Shown: piece after piece, positions 1 through 8,712 of the stretch | Numbering within the stretch: the first letter of the stretch is position 1 | Layout of the letters: each line of letters starts with the position of its first letter | Assembly (NCBI RefSeq): GCF_019042245.1 | Contig: NZ_JAHQCX010000002.1 | Location: 183,782-247,781, forward strand | DNA from: Diplocloster modestus | Lineage (GTDB): Bacteria; Bacillota; Clostridia; Lachnospirales; Lachnospiraceae | DNA length: 64,000 bases | Reading direction: 5' to 3' | Notes under the pieces: generated by a model | What the model was told of the DNA's origin: nothing | Seen by the model: only the letters and a program-made list of their open reading frames with translations | The model's database searches: none | Translations under genes and position numbers: made by a program

Positions 1-277
1 CGTATGTAATCGCACCTACTACACTGAGCCTTACCCAGGGAAGCGGCAGGCCCAGGAACTTTGACAGTGTCACCACCCCCAGCAGGATCGACACCGCCGG
101 AGCTATGGTAAAGACCGCCGTCGATACGATGATCTTACGGATCTGCTTCATATCCATACCGATCTCTTTGGCCCGTCTTAAGCCTCTTACCAGGAAAAAT
201 ACCGACTGGGCAATGACGAACAGAATAACAAGCGCAGCCAGCACAAATAAAAAGCTGCTGTTTGGATTAAAATTCAT
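1..277 (-). CDS. DUF5058 family membrane protein, N-terminal part (cut by window start)
   Basis: An open frame starts at ATG 277 and runs off the left edge, giving about 92 residues that begin MNFNPNSSFLFVL. GGGAGG sits seven bases before the ATG. The visible part has a hydrophobic segment near residues 8-30, a basic loop (RGLRRAKEIGMDMKQIRK) and a second hydrophobic segment from about 50. From memory this matches the DUF5058 family of predicted membrane transporters in Clostridia; the family's substrate is unknown to me. The gene lies downstream of the sensor kinase on the same strand, 55 bases after its stop, so it could be co-transcribed. The C-terminal part is not visible. Confidence 0.75.
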   Translation of the reverse strand, partial: MNFNPNSSFLFVLAALVILFVIAQSVFFLVRGLRRAKEIGMDMKQIRKIIVSTAVFTIAPAVSILLGVVTLSKFLGLPLPWVRLSVVGAITY

Positions 278-332
278 TAGTTTTCCTCCCTCTTTTTGAA
301 CGCATTCTTTTTTCCGCGCTCTTCTCTTTACT

Positions 333-3300
333 TCAGATCATTCTATTCCGGCCGCTTTCTGACTGCTTGCGACACTGAAAGCACTCCGCCAGTAATTCAC
401 ACAGCTTAGACATTACGATGGGTTTTGACATATGGCCGTTCATCCCGCTTTCCATGGATTTCTTCGTATCCTCATCAAAGGCGTTGGCCGTCATGGCCAC
501 GATCGGTATCGTCCTGGAATCCGCTTTCCCAAGTGTCCGGATCAGCTTCGTCGCCTCCAGCCCGTCCATAACCGGCATGCGGATATCCATCAGGACCGCA
601 TCGAAATAATACGGCGGATTCTTCTCGAACTGCTCCACCGCTTCTCTTCCGTCTCCTGCGGTAACGACCTGGAAACCATTCATCTGAAGCAGCTCCACTG
701 CAATTTCCATATTTAATTCATTATCCTCAGCCAGAAGGATGCGCCTGCCGGTAAAATCGTATTCTTTTTCCAACGGCACCTGTGCCTGCGCCTCTGCTCT
801 TTCTATCTTACTGCCATATGGCATAGAGAGGGTAAAATAAAACTCCGATCCCTTTCCGGGTTCACTGGCGACCTCCAGGATGCCACCCATCATCTGTACC
901 AGGCGCTGTGAAATGGATAGTCCCAGGCCGGTTCCGCCATAGCGGGATGCGGTTATGGCGCCTGCCTGCTCAAAGGAATTAAAGATCCTGCCCTGCGCCT
1001 CCCTGCTGATTCCGATTCCGGTATCTTTCACGGAAAATTGTAACATAACCTGCTGATCGGATTCTTCCAGAACCCGGATTCTTACACTCACCCGGCCTTC
1101 TGCCTTTGTAAATTTCAATGCATTTCCCACAATATTAACCAGAACCTGATTCAGCCGCAGCCCGTCGGCCAGGACATGCCGGTCACTGCTGAATTCATTG
1201 ATCACGCTGAAGTCAATCTGTTTTTGATCTGCCTGCGTACGCATCAGATCCTCCAGCTCGCCGATCAGCCTGTTCAGATCGGTATTTTCAAAATTCAGTT
1301 CCATCTTCCCGCTCTCGATCCGGGACATGTCCAGAATGTCATTGATCAGCGTCAGCAGATATTCGTTGGCCGATTCGATCTTGTTCAGGCAGTCCATGGC
1401 CTTTTCCTTGTCATCCAGCACAGCTTTGGCGATCGTCGTCATCCCCCCTATGGCATTCATAGGGGTTCGGATCTCATGGGACATTCTGGAGAGGAAATCT
1501 GTTTTCGCCTGGCTCACCGCATCCGCTCTCGCCTTCATAATAAAGGAAAATATGATTTTCCCCATTTCCTTAACCAGCCGCCGCTGCTCGATGGACCATT
1601 CGCATTCCGTTTTCCATACCTCGAAAGACAAAGCGCCCGCATAGAGCCCACGGCTCCAGATACCCGCGTGCAGACAGGCCCCGTGTTTCTCTTCCCCCGT
1701 CAGGTATTCCTGGCTGATCCCCTCCTCATCATACCGGCTGCTAATGGCATCTATTTCTTCCTGATTCAGATAGAATCTGCGCTCCATATCCAGATTCTGC
1801 TGCTCTCTGGCCCACTGGTAGGTGTACCGGTAGCTCAGATAATCATGATCCACCTCCAGCACCGTTACCCGGTCAAAGCCATAAGTTTTCCCGATCCTGG
1901 CCAGCAGCAGAAAAATGGCATCGTCCAGATTTCTGGCCTTTCCAAGGAGCTCCAACGCAAAGGAGGTCAGGTTCTCTTCCTTTTGACCGGTAGGCCGTTT
2001 GATTTCATTGATAAAATGTTTTTCCGTATATAGTTGGGTCAGAACCGTGCCGAGCTCGTTGGATGTGTCCAGATAACAGGCCGCTTTCCCTTTTCCGTTA
2101 TTTTTTACATATTTCAGGGTGCTTTCCGCGCACCGGTAAAGAGCGCTGTATTCATCCACCACTGCGGTTACACACATTCCGATACTGACGGACACTTTTA
2201 TATTCTTCTCAGAACTGCCGAACAGATTCGAAATCAATCCGGCAATCCGCGGGCCTAAGATGGTCGCCCGAGCCTTATCACAGTTCTTGACGAACAGCAT
2301 GAACTCATCCCCGCCCAGCCGGATCTGAATATCTTCTTCTCCTGTCTCAGCCAGAATGATCCTGGCTGCCTCCTGCAGAATCGCGTCCGCAAAAACATTT
2401 CCCTCCGCTTTATTAATATCCTGGAAATTATCCATGTCCAGCAGCATCAAACCGCAGACCTCATCCGGACTCTTTTGTTCCATATATTTTTTTACCATCC
2501 GGATACCGGCTTCCTTCGTATACAGTCCGGTCAGCACATCTCTGGATTTTGCCTCCTCCAGCGCGAATTCCTTCTCTTTCTCCGACTGGATATTGCTGAT
2601 CTTCCCGACGATTACCCGGTCATTCTGTTCGTTACAGACCGGTGTCACCGTTATCCTCGCCCAGACATACTCCGGACTTCCGACATAAGGCACCATCTGG
2701 ACCTCCAGACTGGATACCGCCGTTCTGCAGAACAGATCCCGGACCTTTTTCAGATACGGCTCTTTTATCAGCGTGTTGACTACCTTTCCCAGGAAATTCG
2801 GAATACTCCGCTCCATCTCATGCTTATGTTCCCCGATCTCCAGGGTCCCAAATGCTTTATATATATCCGTAGCCGGATCATATTCAAAAATAATAGTAGG
2901 CGCACTCTCAATCGCGATTCGGAATCGTTTACGTTCCTGATCAAGGGCCAGTTCCAGCCGTTTCTTATCCGTAATATCAATCAGGATGTGCTGGAGGATC
3001 AGCTGGTCTGTTCCCTCCCGGATCAGTTCGGTGGTGCTGTATACCCAGACCATTTCATCTTTGCTTCTATGTATCCGGTATTCACCGGTATATCGGTCCC
3101 CATGCTGCTTTAACCTGCTGATCTGTTCATATACGGCAGGTCTGTCCTGTTCATCAATTTTATCGCAGTAACTCCGGATATCCATGGAAGCAAATTTTTC
3201 GGGAGTATCAACTCCGAGAATCTGAACCGCCTCATGATTCGCCGTCACATATTTCAGGCCGTCAGCTTCTACCCGATACCGGATGATACCACACATGATA

Positions 3301-3779
3301 GAATCATAGATGCTGTCCAGCAGCTCCTTTTGCTCACGAATCTTAAGGTTCGCTTCCTCCATCTCCGTCACGTCCAGATAGATGCTGTTGATGATCGTCT
3401 CCCCATCATCACTAATTACCTTCCGGCCGCTGTCAATGATCCATTTCAGGCTTTTATCCTTGCAGGCCACCCGATATTTGATCGCGTAATCCACACTGCC
3501 GTCTTTAAATGCATCCACACACTCCTGCAGCACCCGCGGAAGATCCGGAGGATATACCGCTCCCACAGCCGTCCCGCCAGTCACATCCAGGAACTCGTCT
3601 TTTGTATAGCCAAATAGATTGCACAGTTCATCGCTCACATAGAGATAAGAATACATCTCATCGTCCCGGCTGATCTTCAGTCCTCCCTGGATCGCGTCCA
3701 GGACTACCTGCATCTGATGTTCCCGCTGTTTGAGCTCCTCATACGCCTGACGCTGCAAATCTTTTTCGTGATTTTCCAT
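333..3779 (-). CDS. Hybrid sensor histidine kinase with PAS, GGDEF, GAF and receiver domains
   Basis: A signalling protein of 1148 residues. Domains in order: three PAS-like segments (about 20-395), a GGDEF domain (GGDEF near 489), a GAF-like segment (about 590-750), HisKA with phospho-accepting His in RMSHEIRTPMN (near 768), HATPase_c with GGTGLGL (near 950), and a receiver with acceptor Asp in LMDIRMP (near 1064). No membrane segment is evident, so it is probably cytosolic and senses through PAS/GAF. The GGDEF core is intact, so c-di-GMP synthesis is possible, but the inhibitory RxxD site is degenerate (GEED at the expected position). An ATG 60 bases upstream (3839) keeps the frame, but ATG 3779 has the ribosome site (GAAAGGA). 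No cognate response regulator is adjacent. The ligand and output are unknown. Confidence 0.9.
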   Translation of the reverse strand: MENHEKDLQRQAYEELKQREHQMQVVLDAIQGGLKISRDDEMYSYLYVSDELCNLFGYTKDEFLDVTGGTAVGAVYPPDLPRVLQECVDAFKDGSVDYAIKYRVACKDKSLKWIIDSGRKVISDDGETIINSIYLDVTEMEEANLKIREQKELLDSIYDSIMCGIIRYRVEADGLKYVTANHEAVQILGVDTPEKFASMDIRSYCDKIDEQDRPAVYEQISRLKQHGDRYTGEYRIHRSKDEMVWVYSTTELIREGTDQLILQHILIDITDKKRLELALDQERKRFRIAIESAPTIIFEYDPATDIYKAFGTLEIGEHKHEMERSIPNFLGKVVNTLIKEPYLKKVRDLFCRTAVSSLEVQMVPYVGSPEYVWARITVTPVCNEQNDRVIVGKISNIQSEKEKEFALEEAKSRDVLTGLYTKEAGIRMVKKYMEQKSPDEVCGLMLLDMDNFQDINKAEGNVFADAILQEAARIILAETGEEDIQIRLGGDEFMLFVKNCDKARATILGPRIAGLISNLFGSSEKNIKVSVSIGMCVTAVVDEYSALYRCAESTLKYVKNNGKGKAACYLDTSNELGTVLTQLYTEKHFINEIKRPTGQKEENLTSFALELLGKARNLDDAIFLLLARIGKTYGFDRVTVLEVDHDYLSYRYTYQWAREQQNLDMERRFYLNQEEIDAISSRYDEEGISQEYLTGEEKHGACLHAGIWSRGLYAGALSFEVWKTECEWSIEQRRLVKEMGKIIFSFIMKARADAVSQAKTDFLSRMSHEIRTPMNAIGGMTTIAKAVLDDKEKAMDCLNKIESANEYLLTLINDILDMSRIESGKMELNFENTDLNRLIGELEDLMRTQADQKQIDFSVINEFSSDRHVLADGLRLNQVLVNIVGNALKFTKAEGRVSVRIRVLEESDQQVMLQFSVKDTGIGISREAQGRIFNSFEQAGAITASRYGGTGLGLSISQRLVQMMGGILEVASEPGKGSEFYFTLSMPYGSKIERAEAQAQVPLEKEYDFTGRRILLAEDNELNMEIAVELLQMNGFQVVTAGDGREAVEQFEKNPPYYFDAVLMDIRMPVMDGLEATKLIRTLGKADSRTIPIVAMTANAFDEDTKKSMESGMNGHMSKPIVMSKLCELLAECFQCRKQSESGRNRMI

Positions 3780-3845
3780 ATATATCCTTTCTTGAATTCC
3801 GCAAAATACCGTACTCCCGTCCGCCGCCTGGCCTTGCATACTTGG

Positions 3846-3917
3846 TCAGGTCCGCCTTCTCCACATACTCAAAACCATATCGTCCGTCATTTCTCTTATT
3901 ACTTTGCTGACCTTCAT
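3846..3917 (-). CDS. Possible 23-residue upstream ORF of the sensor kinase
   Basis: ATG 3917 is preceded by GGGAGG nine bases away and opens a frame of 23 codons (MKVSKVIREMTDDMV...) ending at TGA 3846, 66 bases before the kinase start. The good ribosome site is the only evidence; the peptide resembles nothing I know. It could be a leader peptide, the remnant of a gene, or chance. Confidence 0.25.
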   Translation of the reverse strand: MKVSKVIREMTDDMVLSMWRRRT

Positions 3918-4103
3918 CTTCCTAGTCCTCCCTGCCATTGTCCTTTGATCATGTGCTTCGTAATATTTCGTTTCTAAAATATTAATAGTTTTTTTGGTAT
4001 TTTTTATATAAAATTTATATAGCCGTCACAGATTATACACAATATCCTTATATACTAGGTCTCATACAAGCGAAAGCTTTTCAGATAAATCCCTCTTTCT
4101 CCC

Positions 4104-4132
4104 GGACCGGTGCAAACTGGTCCGTTTTTTTT
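4104..4132 (+). terminator. Orphan intrinsic terminator
   Basis: GGACCGGT pairs with ACTGGTCC (8 bp, one G-T) around a GCAA loop, followed by T8. No annotated plus-strand gene lies upstream, so it ends either an unrecognised short transcript or antisense transcription from the sensor-kinase region. Confidence 0.6.
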
Positions 4133-4391
4133 ATGCAATCAGGAAATAAGCGCGGAGCAGAGTTTCGTTAGTAAAACTTCTTTATAATTTTTCCTAAATA
4201 AATATAATCATGTTATAAATTAAAAAAAGACTTAATATGACATATACACATAGTACCACATACAAGGCTCTTTTTCACTAGATTTGTTCTAATTTAGCTA
4301 TGACTTTTTAAACTGTTTTTTCTTAATCAGCATACGGTTCCGCCCTAACGATTTTTCATTTCATAGGAACATTTTCCTATAAAATAAAAAG

Positions 4392-4426
4392 AAAATGTGC
4401 CATATATTGCACACAGCACATTTTTT
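4392..4426 (-). terminator. Terminator of the DUF188 gene (bidirectional)
   Basis: AAAATGTGC pairs with GCACATTTT across 15 bases. T-rich tracts follow on both strands. On the minus strand it lies about 35 bases after the stop of the DUF188 gene. Confidence 0.65.
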
Positions 4427-4458
4427 AGTCTGGGTTTTATAATCCATGTATTCGTGCA

Positions 4459-4908
4459 TCAGGTATCAGCCAGCTGATCCAGTAACCGTATCAGCGATTC
4501 CGCAAAATGTTCATCGTCTTCCCCCGAACGCTTCGAGGGACCCTTTAGATGATTTTTACGTGACGCCCTTCTTGCCTGCTTCGCCAGATGCCGCTCCATC
4601 AGCATCGCGTCAATGTTTTCGTTGGTATACCACTTTCCACTCTGATGGATGGGATGCGCTCCTTTGCCCAGTGCCATCACTGCTACCCCATAGTCCTGCG
4701 TCACTACCACATCACCCCGGTCCGTTTTCTGGATCAAAGCAAAATCCACGGCATCCGCCCCCTGATCGATCACAAATACCTCCGCCGTCTTTGACTGTAT
4801 CACATGGCTGGTATCACACAATATCCAGACAGGAATTCCCCTTTTTCCTGCTATCCTCTCCGTAATCCCCACGACCGGACAGGCATCCGCGTCAATCAAT
4901 ATCTTCAT
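4459..4908 (-). CDS. YaiI/YqxD family protein (DUF188)
   Basis: A protein of 149 residues that begins MKILIDADACPVV, the hallmark of the YaiI/YqxD (DUF188) family; it also has the family's conserved VVTQDYGVA and HxSGKWYTNENID segments. From family knowledge the fold is PIN-like, with acidic residues (here D6, D8) suggesting metal binding, but no function is established. ATG 4908 is chosen over the in-frame ATG 18 bases upstream because GGAGG sits seven bases before it. The length is typical. It lies 95 bases downstream of the Na/Pi cotransporter gene on the same strand and may be read from its own extended -10 promoter. Confidence 0.9.
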   Translation of the reverse strand: MKILIDADACPVVGITERIAGKRGIPVWILCDTSHVIQSKTAEVFVIDQGADAVDFALIQKTDRGDVVVTQDYGVAVMALGKGAHPIHQSGKWYTNENIDAMLMERHLAKQARRASRKNHLKGPSKRSGEDDEHFAESLIRLLDQLADT

Positions 4909-4964
4909 TCCGGCTCCTCCGCACACTCTCCCCCTTTTCCAATGGGGGCACTTACTTATGAATT

Positions 4965-4973
4965 ATTATATCA
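4965..4973 (-). promoter_or_regulatory. Extended -10 promoter for the DUF188 gene
   Basis: The minus strand reads TGATATAAT, a perfect extended -10. No good -35 is seen. The leader contains a small hairpin (CCCCC 4930-4934 with GGGGG 4944-4948 on the plus strand). Confidence 0.4.
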
Positions 4974-5003
4974 TGCCCCGCTGATTAAGGATAGAGCAAA
5001 ACC

Positions 5004-6638
5004 CTATCCTCTGTTTTCTCCCAATTCCTGCCCGATATTCAGAATATGATCACCGATCCGTTCAAAGTCCGTGAGCATCTCCGAGTAAAGAATACAGGCT
5101 TCGTCAGAACAGACACCCGACTGCATTCGGACGATCTGGTTAGAGCGGTAGAGCATCGTCATATCGTCTATTTTCTGTTCCGCCGCGGCGATGCTGGTGA
5201 TATCATCCACATCAGTGGCCTCCATGCAGTCCAGAAGGTCGATAGATTTCAGACAGATATCCCGCATCGCGGTGATCTCCTCCCTGGCCTGGTCGGAAAA
5301 GCCTATCTGTTTCTCTTCCAGCCGCTTCGTGTATTCACAGATATTCATGGCGTGGTCTCCGATTCGCTCCACATTTCCAGCGATCTTAAAAAAAGCGCTG
5401 ACTTTGGCCGAATCTTCCGGGTTCGCTTCATATGTGATGATGTGGGAGATGTATTTAGAAATCTCTTTGTTCAGATAATCTATGTACTCCTCATTCTCTT
5501 CCACTTTTTTCAGTCTCTTCGAATTTCCATCCAGAACTGCCTGAAAACTCAAGCTGACATTTTCTCTGGCCATACCGATCATCCTTCTGAGTTCCTTACA
5601 GATACCGTTGATCACAATGGCGGAAGTCCCGATCTGGTATTCCCTGGCCCCATCCACCGGTTTGATAAATAAGAGGCGCTGTTCCCCGTCCTCTCCCTGT
5701 TCCTTGTCCGGAAGTATGCGGGATGCCAGTTTTGCCATCCCTGTTCCGAATGGAATGAGCAACAGAGTGGTCACAATATTAAACAGTGTGTGCATGTTGG
5801 CAATCTGCGCCGCCGGATTGGAAGGCGTCAGAGACTGAATCAGGGCGGTCAGCGGCAGTGTCATACAGACGACAGTAAAGACCACCGTTCCGATAATGTT
5901 GAACATCAGGTGGATGATCGTGGTTCTCTTCGCGTTCCGATTGGTCCCGATCGCCGCCAATACAGCAGTGATACAGGTGCCGATATTTTGCCCGAACAGC
6001 ACGTAAACCGCGCTGGGCAGGCCGATCAGCCCGCTGGTGGCCAATGCCTGCAGGATTCCGACCGAAGCGGAGGATGACTGGATAATCGCGGTAAAAAGCA
6101 TACCTGCCAGAATACCCAGAACCGGATTGGAAAACCTGGTCATCAGCTGTACGAATGCTTCCGAATCCCGAAGCGGCATCATCGCCCCGCTCATCATATC
6201 CATTCCTATAAATAAAATCCCCAGTCCGGCAACGATCATGCCGTAAGACTGAAGCTTAGGTTTCTTGATGAACACCACCAGCGCTACGCCGATAAAAGCA
6301 ATCAGAGGCGCCAGAACTCCTATGTCCAAAGCAATCAACTGTCCGGTGATTGTCGTTCCGATATTTGCTCCCATAATAATCCAGACTGCCTGTCGCAGAG
6401 TCATCATGCCCGAATTGACAAACCCTACCACCATAACCGTAGTAGCTGAGGAGGACTGGATCACCGCAGTGATTCCCGCTCCCACCAGAACTCCCAGAAA
6501 ACGGTTCGACGTCAGACGCTCCAGAATCCGCTTCATCCGGTTACCGGCCGCGGCCTCAAGCCCGGAACTCATCATCTGCATTCCATACAGGAACAGCGCC
6601 AGACCTCCCAACAGTCCTAAAAAATCCGTAATCTTCAT
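5004..6638 (-). CDS. Na/Pi cotransporter with C-terminal PhoU-like domain
   Basis: A protein of 544 residues in the NptA/YjbB family, expected to move phosphate with sodium across the membrane. Two inverted Na_Pi_cotrans repeats are visible, each with the signature QSSSA (VIQSSSATTVM near 60 and IIQSSSASVG near 190). The membrane part covers about residues 1-310; the rest is helical and PhoU-like (MRDICLKSIDLLD; RIGDHAMNICEY and RIGDHILNIGQ are paired PhoU motifs). AAGGGAG precedes the ATG by seven bases. The gene is probably monocistronic. A consensus promoter followed at once by a terminator-like hairpin lies upstream, so expression may be attenuated. Direction of transport is inferred from the family. 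Confidence 0.93.
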   Translation of the reverse strand: MKITDFLGLLGGLALFLYGMQMMSSGLEAAAGNRMKRILERLTSNRFLGVLVGAGITAVIQSSSATTVMVVGFVNSGMMTLRQAVWIIMGANIGTTITGQLIALDIGVLAPLIAFIGVALVVFIKKPKLQSYGMIVAGLGILFIGMDMMSGAMMPLRDSEAFVQLMTRFSNPVLGILAGMLFTAIIQSSSASVGILQALATSGLIGLPSAVYVLFGQNIGTCITAVLAAIGTNRNAKRTTIIHLMFNIIGTVVFTVVCMTLPLTALIQSLTPSNPAAQIANMHTLFNIVTTLLLIPFGTGMAKLASRILPDKEQGEDGEQRLLFIKPVDGAREYQIGTSAIVINGICKELRRMIGMARENVSLSFQAVLDGNSKRLKKVEENEEYIDYLNKEISKYISHIITYEANPEDSAKVSAFFKIAGNVERIGDHAMNICEYTKRLEEKQIGFSDQAREEITAMRDICLKSIDLLDCMEATDVDDITSIAAAEQKIDDMTMLYRSNQIVRMQSGVCSDEACILYSEMLTDFERIGDHILNIGQELGENRG

Positions 6639-6780
6639 TCTCTATCTCCCTTTCGTATGTACCTGGCATATCTTTACGCATATAAATCCGTCGTAATTGT
6701 AAGGGGAGAATTAGAATTACGCAATGGCTTTCCAAATACCTTAACAAAAAATTTATTTCATGAATAAATGAGAATAAAAA

Positions 6781-6811
6781 AGAGAAAAACAACTTTTATA
6801 TGTTTTTCTCT
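6781..6811 (-). terminator. Terminator-like hairpin at the start of the Na/Pi cotransporter leader
   Basis: On the minus strand AGAGAAAAAC pairs with GTTTTTCTCT (10 bp, 11-base loop) and is followed by TTTTTATT. It begins only about seven bases after the predicted transcription start, so it belongs to the cotransporter's own leader rather than to an upstream gene. Confidence 0.55.
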
Positions 6812-6824
6812 CTTAACTGTGTCT

Positions 6825-6853
6825 ATCATACCACAAAAATGCTATTTTTTCAA
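6825..6853 (-). promoter_or_regulatory. Sigma-A promoter of the Na/Pi cotransporter gene
   Basis: TTGAAA (6853-6848) and TATGAT (6830-6825) with a 17-base spacer. Predicted start near 6818, giving a leader of about 180 bases. Confidence 0.7.
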
Positions 6854-6980
6854 GTCTTGTAGTAGCCAAGGCTCTGCTGTATAACTATAGATACTATGAT
6901 CCTTCCAGCACAGGTTCCCTGCGGTAAAAGCAGGATACAGAAGAATCCGATTCCATATCATTAAAAAATCATAAAGAATT

Positions 6981-7029
6981 GAAGCTATTAAAAAATCGAA
7001 ACTATTAAAGAATGAAAGCTATTAAGATT
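6981..7029 (+). repeat. Three tandem 16-17 bp imperfect repeats before the DUF6179-like gene
   Basis: GAAGCTATTAAAAAATC, GAAACTATTAAAGAAT and GAAAGCTATTAAGATT follow each other directly and end at the ribosome binding site of the next gene. They may be an operator or simple AT-rich slippage. Confidence 0.45.
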
Positions 7030-7042
7030 GGAGGATCCGACT

Positions 7043-8236
7043 ATGGAATTCACTTTGGAAGAACTGCTTCCCCTGCTGCAAAAGCGTGTCCGGAAATATA
7101 CCAGCAATGACAGTACCTCCGTTCCCTATGAGACTGCACGGGAAATACTATCCTCAATTCTATACTGCATCGCTGCGTACGACCGGCATCTTCAAAGTAC
7201 CGGCCATGCGCTGTCCACTGAGGACGTCCCGGCCGCGGAAATATGCTTTCAGCAGGGACTTGCGCTGGAAAAAGAAAAATTAAAAAGCGCAAAAATCCTT
7301 CTGGCCAGGCTTCAGAAGCACCGTCTTCCCATCCCTATGGGCGCTTATCAGGATACCCTGATGAAAGGGATTCCTGAATTTTTCCCTTTCTATGATGTGG
7401 ATTATAAAGCTTCTCTGGACGGCGGAACCATCGATTATCCGCTCCTTGTTCCACAAGCACCGGACCTCTCCGGAATCGACCTAATCTATGATTATCTGAA
7501 ACACCTGCAGGCCGAAGAGACTTTTCTTGGCTGCTTTTCTCTGCGCGCGGTCCGGACTCTTCTGCGAAATTATGCGGCTGACTATCAGCAGCTGCTGCTC
7601 AACATCTGCAGTCTGGTATTCCCGGTCTCTCTCTCCTGTGTATTGCTGAATCTTCCCGTCCATAACCTAGTGTTGACACAAGAAGATGTAAATCATCTGC
7701 AGACCCTTCTGAACTCTATCGATCCGAAGGCCATGAAACTTAAGCTTCAGGATAGTCTTCAGACACTTTTTCAAATTCTGAACCTGTCGGATCCGTTGAC
7801 ACAGTCCTATCTGTCTGAAGCACTGCCCTCCCTTTTCAGGGATATGCGATGTTATGCCCGGGAAAACCGTCTGCGCATACTGCTCCCCACCGCAGGCTCC
7901 TACAGCCCTGCTGCCTCCTCAGATAATTACAAAGACGGCCGGAAGATGGATGACAGGAAGCTGCGGGCTCTCATCGAAGAAATGCAGACCTGCCGTTATC
8001 TGGAGGATAAACTGCAGATAGTCAAAACTCAGGTGGGCAGCTTAAGCGATCTGAAAGAACTGCTGAAAGAATGCTTTTGGGAAGATGAATATCCTTCCGT
8101 ATTCGCACTCCTAAGCGACGCCGAAAAAGAATATCTGCGCCAGGATATCTTACAGAGACAGGCCGATAACGCTTCCTCTGATTCCTGGGAACAGGCCTTT
8201 CTCGACACAGAAATATCCCCTGCTACACAATCGTGA
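7043..8236 (+). CDS. DUF6179-like protein of unknown function
   Basis: A protein of 397 residues, apparently cytosolic. The N-terminal part (YTSNDSTSVPYETAREILSSILYCI) resembles what I recall of the DUF6179 family of Clostridia, whose role I do not know. The rest is leucine-rich and helical with no catalytic motif I can name; the C-terminal third (RALIEEMQTCRYLEDKLQI) looks coiled. A TTG at 7028 keeps the frame open, but ATG 7043 has GGAGG eight bases before it and is the better start. The end overlaps the end of the convergent ybaK-like gene by 14 bases. Transcribed alone. Confidence 0.75.
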   Translation: MEFTLEELLPLLQKRVRKYTSNDSTSVPYETAREILSSILYCIAAYDRHLQSTGHALSTEDVPAAEICFQQGLALEKEKLKSAKILLARLQKHRLPIPMGAYQDTLMKGIPEFFPFYDVDYKASLDGGTIDYPLLVPQAPDLSGIDLIYDYLKHLQAEETFLGCFSLRAVRTLLRNYAADYQQLLLNICSLVFPVSLSCVLLNLPVHNLVLTQEDVNHLQTLLNSIDPKAMKLKLQDSLQTLFQILNLSDPLTQSYLSEALPSLFRDMRCYARENRLRILLPTAGSYSPAASSDNYKDGRKMDDRKLRALIEEMQTCRYLEDKLQIVKTQVGSLSDLKELLKECFWEDEYPSVFALLSDAEKEYLRQDILQRQADNASSDSWEQAFLDTEISPATQS

Positions 8237-8696
8237 GATCCGCCACCCTCGCCCCGACAAAACCCATCAGATCCTGCGGCGCCAGTATCACCTGCATTCC
8301 GCGTACCCCTGCGCTGACTGCGATTTCATCGTAGAGTTCCGCTGTCTCATCCAGCCACACGGGATATTTTTTCTTCATGCCGACCGGGGAACAGCCTCCG
8401 CGGATATAGCCGGTCGTGGGCAGCAATTCTTTCATCGGAAGCATCTCTACTTTTTTCTCTCCCGCTGCGTCAGCCGCTTTCTTCAGATCTACTTCTTCCG
8501 CAACCGGGATACAGCAGACAAAGGGGCCAAGTTTTGCCCCCCGCAGGACCAGCGTCTTAAATACCTGTTCACAGGGCTGCCCCAGTTGTCTGGCTACATG
8601 GACACCGGAGAGGTCAGATTCATCCACCTCGTATTCCGCCGTTCTGAACGGAATGCCTGCTTTTTCCAGCAGTCTGATCACATTCGTCTTCGTCAT
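8223..8696 (-). CDS. ybaK: YbaK/EbsC-type aminoacyl-tRNA deacylase
   Basis: A protein of 157 residues in the YbaK/ProX family, which hydrolyses Cys-tRNA(Pro) or related mischarged tRNAs in the cytoplasm. The family core is visible: VFKTLVLRG, FVCCIPVAEEVDLKKAA with the conserved Lys, and GYIRGGCSPVGMKKKYP (GGxSP loop, here GGCSP). ATG 8696 has GGGAGG at good spacing; the longer frame from 8732 does not. The gene starts 16 bases after the MATE exporter stop, so the two form an operon. Its last 14 bases overlap the end of the opposite-strand gene. Confidence 0.9.
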   Translation of the reverse strand: MTKTNVIRLLEKAGIPFRTAEYEVDESDLSGVHVARQLGQPCEQVFKTLVLRGAKLGPFVCCIPVAEEVDLKKAADAAGEKKVEMLPMKELLPTTGYIRGGCSPVGMKKKYPVWLDETAELYDEIAVSAGVRGMQVILAPQDLMGFVGARVADLTIV

Positions 8697-8712
8697 AATA
8701 TCCTCCCTTGTG

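Larger units (their letters stand above)
3918..4458. other. AT-rich intergenic region, no gene
   Basis: About 540 bases with no convincing reading frame. It holds the presumed sensor-kinase promoter region, an orphan plus-strand terminator (4104-4132) and the terminator of the DUF188 gene (4392-4426). No tRNA or recognised riboswitch was seen. Confidence 0.6.
6639..7042. other. Divergent intergenic region
   Basis: 404 bases between the divergently read Na/Pi cotransporter and DUF6179-like genes. It holds a promoter and leader hairpin for the former and three short imperfect repeats before the latter. No gene was seen. Confidence 0.6.

Noticed and set aside
4104-4132. c-di-GMP riboswitch terminator upstream of the GGDEF kinase
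   Set aside because: It is on the plus strand, away from the kinase, and no riboswitch core was seen in the preceding bases.
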